From the NCBI GenBank assembly GCA_046496815.1, contig JAWOGN010000132.1:1-6373 (forward strand): 6,373 bases of DNA, given 5' to 3'. Of the stretch, positions 1-4,866 are shown in pieces (the stretch's first letter is position 1; every line of letters begins with the position of its first letter). The DNA comes from JAWOGN01 sp046496815 (GTDB lineage: Bacteria; Desulfobacterota; DSM-4660; Desulfatiglandales; Desulfatiglandaceae). A program made the position numbers and the translations under genes. Under the pieces are notes generated by a model. The model saw only the letters and a program-made list of their open reading frames with translations. It ran no database searches and was not told the DNA's origin.

Positions 1-1
1 C

Positions 2-1426
2 TTAGAGCCCTTTGTCGGACCGGCCAAAACCGCTGAGGACGTGGAAGATGCCCGCAGTGCGCTCGAAAGCTTCTACCACAAACAGGGGTATGTGACCGTC
101 CTGGTCAACATCCCCGAGCAAACGGTCGAAAGCGGCACGGTGCGGCTGGAGATCATCGAGAGCAAAATCCGCAGAGTGCGGATTACCGGCAACCGCTATT
201 TTACGATGGAAAAAATCCAGAAAGCGCTGCCGAGTTTTAAGGAAGGCGAGATTTTGCACTTGCCGGTGCTTCAGGAGGAACTGGCTGCGGTGAACCGTAA
301 TCCGGATATCAAGGTGGCGCCCCTATTGACGCCGGGCAAGGAACTGGGAACCATCGATGTGGAGCTAAAAGTCAAAGACAAGCTTCCACTGCATGGAAGC
401 CTTGAACTTAACAATCGGTCTTCGCATGACACCACGAACCTTAGATTAAATGCCATCATTCGGTACGATAATCTCTGGCAGAAAGAGCATTCGGCTTCAT
501 TTCAATTCCAGACATCGCCCGAGGATACGGATGAGGTCAAAGCTTTCGCGGGCTCCTATGTCCTCCCGGCGCTGTGGGGCAAAGACCAGATGCTGGCCGT
601 TTACGGCCTTTACTCGGACAGCGAGGTTGCGACCGGGGAGGGATTTCAGACCCTGGGCAAAGGCCAGATATACGGCGTTCGCAACATTATCCCACTGCCT
701 TCGATTGACACCTATACCCATAGTTTGAGTCTTGGTTTGGATTACAAAGACTTCGACGACGACCTGTCTTTTCTCACCGGTGAGCCCGCGGTGACGACGC
801 CGGCCACCTATATGCCGTTGTCCGCCTCCTACAATTCATCCCTGGCACATCACTCGGGTGTCACTTCCTTCAGCGCCGGTCTGAATGTGGCTTTTCGAGG
901 CCTGGTGACCGACATGGAGGAATTTCAAGACAAGCGCTTCGAATCCAGAGGGAACTACCTGTATGCGACGCTGGCTGTCGAAAGAAATCAGCCCTTGCCT
1001 CGGAATTTGAACCTGTATGCCAAACTGGACGGTCAGATTGCCGACCAGCCCCTGATTTCCAATGAGCAGTACTTTGCCGGCGGTTTGCGGAACGTGCGCG
1101 GATACAAGGAGGTGGAGGAAGCCGGCGACAACGCATTTCACGCAACACTCGAGTTATCCTATTCAACGGATGGCAGCCGATTCAACCTCGGGGATTGGTG
1201 GAGAGTTTCACCCTACGTTTTCTTTGATTATGCTTATCTCAGGCTCAAGGATTCCCTGCCGGGTGAGGACAGCACCAACACACTGATGGGCGCCGGTGTC
1301 GGCGTGCGCGGCTACCTGACCAAGTACTTTGAATATGAATTGGCATGGGGCCGCGCCCTCGAGGATACCACCCGGACGGACAGTGGTGAGGATCGATTCT
1401 ATTTTGTGACCAAAGGACAGTTTTGA
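2..1426 (+). CDS. TpsB-family outer-membrane transporter (ShlB/FhaC/HecB), 5'-truncated
   Basis: Transporter of a two-partner (type Vb) secretion system, which would move a TpsA exoprotein across the outer membrane. The reading frame is open to the left edge, so 474 residues are seen and the true start, signal peptide and N-terminal plug helix lie outside. The GTG at 41 is internal, because family-like sequence precedes it. Residues 1 to about 55 are the end of the first POTRA domain (IPEQTVESGTVRLEIIE is the typical ShlB-type strand). About 58-125 form the second POTRA, including the family segment LAAVNRNPDIKV. The barrel starts near LPLHGSLELNNRSS. The VRGY tetrad of loop L6, essential in FhaC-type transporters, is at residues 365-368 in the context YFAGGLRNVRGY, followed by a FFDYAYLR strand. 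The protein ends in Phe, as outer-membrane barrels usually do. No TpsA gene is visible; it may lie upstream. Family assignment is secure; the substrate is unknown. Confidence 0.93.
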   Translation, partial: LEPFVGPAKTAEDVEDARSALESFYHKQGYVTVLVNIPEQTVESGTVRLEIIESKIRRVRITGNRYFTMEKIQKALPSFKEGEILHLPVLQEELAAVNRNPDIKVAPLLTPGKELGTIDVELKVKDKLPLHGSLELNNRSSHDTTNLRLNAIIRYDNLWQKEHSASFQFQTSPEDTDEVKAFAGSYVLPALWGKDQMLAVYGLYSDSEVATGEGFQTLGKGQIYGVRNIIPLPSIDTYTHSLSLGLDYKDFDDDLSFLTGEPAVTTPATYMPLSASYNSSLAHHSGVTSFSAGLNVAFRGLVTDMEEFQDKRFESRGNYLYATLAVERNQPLPRNLNLYAKLDGQIADQPLISNEQYFAGGLRNVRGYKEVEEAGDNAFHATLELSYSTDGSRFNLGDWWRVSPYVFFDYAYLRLKDSLPGEDSTNTLMGAGVGVRGYLTKYFEYELAWGRALEDTTRTDSGEDRFYFVTKGQF

Positions 1427-1737
1427 CGCGCGCAGTGTGAGTTGAGGGATTCCCAAGCTTGATCAAGAATTTGAGAAAGGGTCACTTGTTTTAACCTTTG
1501 AACCTTGAACGTTGATGAAATCGTAAAAAGTCGTCACCCCCTTGAAGAACGGGGTCCAGCATCTCCCTATGTAACTGAAAAGACTGGATTCCGATCTACA
1601 CCGGAATGACGGAAAAAAGTGATTTCCGACTTTTTACGAGGCTGTCAGCATTGAACTGAGCAGTTTTTGTTGAGGAATGGAGGAATGGAGCAAAAGTCAA
1701 TAACCAACACCCTGATGCGGCACGATGGAGAGTGCGG
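1427..1737. other. Intergenic region between the TpsB gene and the ExbB-fusion gene
   Basis: This 311-base gap has no long protein-coding frame that looks real. After the TpsB stop there is a 10-bp palindrome CTTGATCAAG (about 1458-1467), but no GC-rich stem with a T tract, so no convincing terminator. An A/T-rich stretch with imperfect repeats of AACCTTGAAC follows near 1494-1514. The 119-bp inverted-repeat element fills 1521-1639. Downstream is an 8-bp direct repeat GAGGAATG (1672-1679 and 1680-1687) and a possible leader ORF. No promoter stood out clearly, although the gap is large enough to hold one for the downstream operon. Confidence 0.6.
1521..1639. repeat. MITE-like element with 13-bp terminal inverted repeats
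   Basis: TCGTAAAAAGTCG at 1521-1533 is the exact reverse complement of CGACTTTTTACGA at 1627-1639, giving a 119-bp unit. Inside are two smaller hairpins: ACCCC/GGGGT at 1536-1540 and 1551-1555, and ATTCCG/CGGAAT at 1588-1593 and 1602-1607. It encodes nothing. The inner motifs (CTGGATTCCG and CCGGAATGAC) resemble the dispersed CCGGAATGAC-type palindromic repeats I recall from Desulfobacterales and related genomes; that link is from memory and not tested. No clear target-site duplication is seen at the ends. It may be a non-autonomous element or a REP-like intergenic repeat. Confidence 0.75.
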
Positions 1738-1741
1738 GTGA
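1685..1741 (+). other. Possible 18-codon leader ORF overlapping the next start as GTGA
   Basis: ATG at 1685 opens a short frame encoding MEQKSITNTLMRHDGECG. It has a GAGGA Shine-Dalgarno-like sequence at 1672-1676, eight bases upstream. Its TGA stop at 1739-1741 overlaps the preferred GTG start of the next gene at 1738-1740, giving a GTGA junction of the kind seen in translational coupling. A frame this short can occur by chance, and there is no codon or conservation evidence that it is translated. The peptide has no recognisable attenuator pattern such as a run of one amino acid. Confidence 0.22.
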
Positions 1742-3588
1742 CGGATCGAATCCATATCAGATTGGCGGTTTTCTTTGTTATGGCGGTGATGATCACGCAG
1801 GTGGCCTTTCAGGCTAAGGCGGCTGCCTGGTGGAACGAGCAGTGGAAATGCCGAAAAAAGATTACCCTTGATACGACCGCCGGCGGCATGGACATCCAGG
1901 AAAATCTGAGCGATGTGACGGTATTGATCCGGCTGCACAGCGGGAATTTCAGCTTTCCGGACGCCATGGAGAGGGGGGAAGATATCCGGTTTGTGAACAG
2001 CAATGACCAGGATCTTCTCAAACATCATATCGAGCGATTTGACATTATCGACGAGATTGCCCTGGTGTGGGTCAAAATTCCGCAGTTGGCCGCTTCCAGC
2101 CGGAACTTCATCTGGATGTACTACGGCAACAAGGAAGCCGCTGCGGCCGGCAACCCGGAGGATTCCTTCAGTGCCAACACCGTCGCGGCCTATCATTTCG
2201 GAGAGCTCGAGGGCGTGCCTCAGGATCAGACGGCCAATCAAAATCATCCCGCCCAATTCTCCGGGGGACAGGGCCTGCCGTCTGTGATCGGAAACGGCAT
2301 CGCTTTGAACGGCGCCGGCGATCGCATGGTCCTGCCGGCCTCCCCGACGATGAACTTCGCGGCTGGATTCACATTCAGCGGCTGGATTCGTCTCAATGCA
2401 CCCCAGGCAGACGCATACCTATTTTCCATGTCAGACGATGGTAACGGTCAACAAAGCCTTGTTATCGGAATCAACGGGTTGTCGCTCCAAAGCACCGTCG
2501 CCGGGGGAACGGATAGCGCCGTCACGGTGAAAGCTGCATCTGATCTATCACTGAACACCTGGCATCATTTGACTGTCACCGCCGGCCCGGGCCGGCGGCT
2601 GGCAGTCTATCTGGACGGCCAAGAGAGCAACGCCGCCGAGCTATCTGCGCCCATCCCGCAGTCGCCGAGGGACACTGTCATCGGAGGCGCCCTCACAGGC
2701 GGTCATGCGCTGATTGGGGAACTCGATGAGATCACGATCTCCAACACGGCCCGCAGTGCCGGCTGGGTAAGAACGCGCTTCGGCAGTCAAGGGCCCGACA
2801 ACAGGCTGGTGACATTCGGACCGGAAGAAATCGGCGGCGGCGGCGGGCTGCCGGTATTCTACCTGGCGACTATCATGAAAAACATCACCCTGGACGGGTG
2901 GGTGGTGATCATTGTTTTGGGCCTTTTGGGGGCAGTGAGCTGGATCACGTTTCTGACGAAAGCCTTCTTGTTATGGATGGCCCGGCGCGACAATAAAGCG
3001 TTTCTGAAGGATTTCAGTACGGTTCAGGACCTGAAAAACCTGAAGGATGGTTCCGGAAAGTATATGAATTCAGGCTTGTTCCGGGTATTCAATACGGGCC
3101 TTGAAACATTGACCGGCTGTTTATCCAATCCGGAAATGTGCTTTGTGACCGCGACCGGATCCGGCAACCCCAAACCGGCTCAGCGCACGTGGCTGAACAG
3201 GAAAGGCATGAACGCATTTAAGGCCGGCCTCGAAAGGGGATTCATCGAAGAAACCCAGCAGCTGAATGCCTGGCTGGTCCTACTGACGCTGGCCATCACG
3301 GGAGGCCCTTTTCTGGGACTGCTGGGTACGGTCTGGGGGGTGATGAATACGTTCGCAGCCATGGCGGAAGCCGGCGAAGCCAATATCATGGCCATTGCAC
3401 CGGGGGTGGCTTCGGCGTTGTCCACCACCGTCATCGGTCTGATCGTGGCGATTCCGGCACTGTTCAGTTACAACTATTTAACCGGCAAAATCAAAGACAT
3501 GACTGCCAATTTGACAATCTTTATCGACCAGTACGCGGTCAAAGTCGACCAACTCTACGGAGGCACCCATGAGACGCCAAATTTATGA
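1738..3588 (+). CDS. DUF2341 + LamG-like periplasmic module fused to MotA/TolQ/ExbB proton channel
   Basis: ExbB-type subunit of an inner-membrane proton channel with a large N-terminal periplasmic extension; 616 residues, against roughly 240 for a plain ExbB. Start: GTG 1738 has GGAGAG five bases upstream; GTG 1732, two codons earlier, is in frame but too close to that site. Residues 1-28 look like a signal peptide (VMAVMITQVAFQAKA). About 31-143 match DUF2341, beginning WWNEQWKCRKKI and including FIWMYYGN. About 149-345 form a concanavalin A/LamG-like fold (FTFSGWIRL, WHHLTVTAG, YLDGQ, GELDEITIS). A Gly stretch follows. Membrane segments lie near 388-410, 510-535 and 554-580. The second and third carry LGLLGTVWGVMNTF and PGVASALSTTVIGLIVAIPA; T531 and T564 align with pore threonines T148 and T181 of E. 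coli ExbB. The topology fits: an ExbB N-terminus is periplasmic. It overlaps exbD by 20 bases. The ligand of the lectin-like part is unknown. Confidence 0.9.
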   Translation: MTDRIHIRLAVFFVMAVMITQVAFQAKAAAWWNEQWKCRKKITLDTTAGGMDIQENLSDVTVLIRLHSGNFSFPDAMERGEDIRFVNSNDQDLLKHHIERFDIIDEIALVWVKIPQLAASSRNFIWMYYGNKEAAAAGNPEDSFSANTVAAYHFGELEGVPQDQTANQNHPAQFSGGQGLPSVIGNGIALNGAGDRMVLPASPTMNFAAGFTFSGWIRLNAPQADAYLFSMSDDGNGQQSLVIGINGLSLQSTVAGGTDSAVTVKAASDLSLNTWHHLTVTAGPGRRLAVYLDGQESNAAELSAPIPQSPRDTVIGGALTGGHALIGELDEITISNTARSAGWVRTRFGSQGPDNRLVTFGPEEIGGGGGLPVFYLATIMKNITLDGWVVIIVLGLLGAVSWITFLTKAFLLWMARRDNKAFLKDFSTVQDLKNLKDGSGKYMNSGLFRVFNTGLETLTGCLSNPEMCFVTATGSGNPKPAQRTWLNRKGMNAFKAGLERGFIEETQQLNAWLVLLTLAITGGPFLGLLGTVWGVMNTFAAMAEAGEANIMAIAPGVASALSTTVIGLIVAIPALFSYNYLTGKIKDMTANLTIFIDQYAVKVDQLYGGTHETPNL

Positions 3589-3976
3589 CCTGAAAGGGTT
3601 TGACGAAATTAACGTGACACCGCTGCTGGACCTGGCATGGACCCTGCTGGTGGTGTTTATCATTGCCGTGACCGCCGCAGTCCAGGGTATCCGGGTCGAT
3701 TTACCCAAGGCAAGTAACACTCCCAGCCTGGTCAAACCCAAGACAAAGGCGATTACGATTCACTCCAACGGCCAGATATACCTGGATGCCTATCCGGTGA
3801 GCCTGCCGGAACTGGAAACGCGCCTCAGGCAATTTAAGGCCGTTGATCCGAATTTCCCCGTAGTGATCAAAGGCGATGCGAAAGTATACTATCAGAAAGT
3901 GATCGACGTTCTGGATTTAATGCAGAAACTGGAGATCACCCAGTTGGGTCTGGTGACGCAAAAACTGGTCAAGTAA
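3569..3976 (+). CDS. exbD: ExbD/TolR-family biopolymer transport protein
   Basis: Partner of the ExbB channel, using the proton-motive force to drive the TonB-like protein. It has 135 residues, close to the usual ExbD length of about 140. A short cytoplasmic N-terminus leads to the family signature FDEINVTPLLDLAWTLLVVFII. Asp21 matches the essential membrane aspartate (Asp25 in E. coli ExbD). One membrane segment spans about 20-40, followed by the conserved VDLPKAS stretch. The periplasmic domain ends with the typical GDAKVYYQKVIDVLDLMQ and GLVTQ elements. The ATG has GGAGG at 3559-3563, five bases upstream and inside the 3' end of the preceding gene; the two genes overlap by 20 bases and are probably translationally coupled. 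TolR is the alternative, but the TonB-like gene next door and the lack of any tolA, tolB or pal favour ExbD. Confidence 0.94.
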   Translation: MRRQIYDLKGFDEINVTPLLDLAWTLLVVFIIAVTAAVQGIRVDLPKASNTPSLVKPKTKAITIHSNGQIYLDAYPVSLPELETRLRQFKAVDPNFPVVIKGDAKVYYQKVIDVLDLMQKLEITQLGLVTQKLVK

Positions 3977-3984
3977 ATAGTCTT

Positions 3985-3999
3985 TCTCCTGAAAGGAGA
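3985..3999 (+). promoter_or_regulatory. Hairpin containing the ribosome binding site of the TonB-like gene
   Basis: TCTCCT at 3985-3990 and AGGAGA at 3994-3999 form a perfect 6-bp stem around a GAA loop, with two possible G-U pairs extending it outward. The 3' arm is the Shine-Dalgarno sequence (AGGAGAG, 3994-4000) lying seven bases before the ATG at 4008. If it forms, it would hide the ribosome binding site and could lower or regulate TonB output relative to ExbB and ExbD. A stem this short may also be opened easily by ribosomes finishing exbD at 3976. The sequence is plain; the regulatory role is inferred. Confidence 0.45.
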
Positions 4000-4007
4000 G
4001 GTTCCAT

Positions 4008-4703
4008 ATGACATCCGGTCCGAAGCGATTTCAGAGAACTTTTATCTGGTGCGCCAGCACTGCGGTTGCAATGGTGTTTATCGCGGCAGTAGTGTTTGCC
4101 GTCAAGGCCCTGATATCCGACGACGGGCTTAAACGAAAACGCCAGATCCACATGGTGACCCTGCTCAAACCGCCGCCTCCGCCAAAGATCGAAGAAAGAC
4201 CGCCTGAACCCGAAATAAAGAAAAAGGAAGAAATCATCGAGCCCGAGCCTGAAAAACCGGAACCGGAGGAAACGGATGATCAATCCCGGGACGAAACACC
4301 GCCTGGAGATGAACTCGGCCTGGATGCCGACGGCACGGGAGGGTCCGACGGTTTCGGCCTGAAGGCCAAAAAGGGGGGACGGGCGCTTATCGGCGGGCTG
4401 GGTGAAAGCGCGCTGCTTAGAAAATATGGCTGGTATACACGCATTATGCAAAAAGAACTGAGGAAACTGATCAATGATCACATGGAAAAGAATGGCGGCA
4501 TTCCTGATGGGGATTTAAGGATCATCGTGCAAATCAGTTTGGACACGTCCGGCAATATCGTCAATTATTCCATACAAAGCCCTTGCGGCAATCCTCGATT
4601 TGATGAGGCTGTTGTAAATGTACTTGGATACCATCGATTCAGCGAGCCGCCCCCGCAAGGAATGCCAAAAACGCTGAAGGTGAAAATTTCATCGAAAGCG
4701 TAG
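4008..4703 (+). CDS. TonB-like energy transducer with C-terminal TonB domain
   Basis: Inner-membrane protein that would span the periplasm and pass ExbB/ExbD energy to an outer-membrane partner; 231 residues, similar to E. coli TonB (239). One N-terminal membrane anchor lies at about 12-32. A Pro/Glu/Lys-rich stretch runs 55-88 (KPPPPPKIEERPPEPE, then EP repeats). A Gly/Asp-rich segment with GLDADGTGGSDGFGLK is at about 104-119. The TonB C-terminal domain covers about 140-231: WYTRIMQKELRKLI, then LRIIVQISLDTSGNI and the helix FDEAVVNVLGYHRF. The ATG has AGGAGAG seven bases upstream and follows exbD by 31 bases. Oddities: the anchor lacks the SxxxH motif of E. coli TonB (Ser16/His20), with Ser17 followed by Ala21; the proline-rich spacer is short; and the Shine-Dalgarno sequence sits in a hairpin. 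TolA is less likely because no long helical domain is present. Confidence 0.9.
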   Translation: MTSGPKRFQRTFIWCASTAVAMVFIAAVVFAVKALISDDGLKRKRQIHMVTLLKPPPPPKIEERPPEPEIKKKEEIIEPEPEKPEPEETDDQSRDETPPGDELGLDADGTGGSDGFGLKAKKGGRALIGGLGESALLRKYGWYTRIMQKELRKLINDHMEKNGGIPDGDLRIIVQISLDTSGNIVNYSIQSPCGNPRFDEAVVNVLGYHRFSEPPPQGMPKTLKVKISSKA

Positions 4704-4866
4704 AACCTGATTTGATTGGAAGCGGCATCCAAGCCACGGATCAGGGCTTAAATCCGTCGCCAAAACGGGATTTGGCATTGTTTCTAAGATGGAGTTTTGA
4801 AACCCTTCCCGGGAAATCGGACCTGATATTTTATTTGCTGAAAATGAGTAGGGCTGGAGATTGCAG
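4704..4866. other. Short gap between the TonB-like gene and the AMIN-porin gene
   Basis: These 163 bases hold no gene. ACGGAT at 4736-4741 and ATCCGT at 4752-4757 could form a 6-bp stem with a 10-base loop, but no T tract follows, so it is not a convincing intrinsic terminator. TTCCCGGGAA at about 4807-4816 is a perfect 10-bp palindrome. The downstream gene may therefore share the upstream transcript or have its own weak promoter; the sequence does not decide. Confidence 0.4.

Noticed and set aside
1458..1467. Palindrome CTTGATCAAG after the TpsB stop as a terminator or operator
   Set aside because: A 10-bp palindrome without a loop, GC content or T tract cannot act as an intrinsic terminator, and nothing ties it to a regulator.
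1498..1530. Sigma-70-like promoter (TTGAAC with an A/T-rich downstream box) before the ExbB-fusion gene
   Set aside because: The -10 match is poor and overlaps the end of the repeat element, so I could not support it over background.
1645..2256. A 203-codon open frame on the minus strand
   Set aside because: It lies opposite the signal peptide and DUF2341 region of the well-supported + strand gene, matches no family I know, and is explained as an antisense shadow of GC-rich codons.
3969..4481. A 170-codon open frame on the minus strand
   Set aside because: It is antisense to the TonB-like gene; its Phe/Arg-rich composition simply mirrors the Pro/Glu/Lys-rich spacer on the other strand.
4736..4757. 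Candidate terminator after the TonB-like gene
   Set aside because: The stem is only 6 bp with a 10-base loop and is followed by CGCCAAAACG, not a T run.
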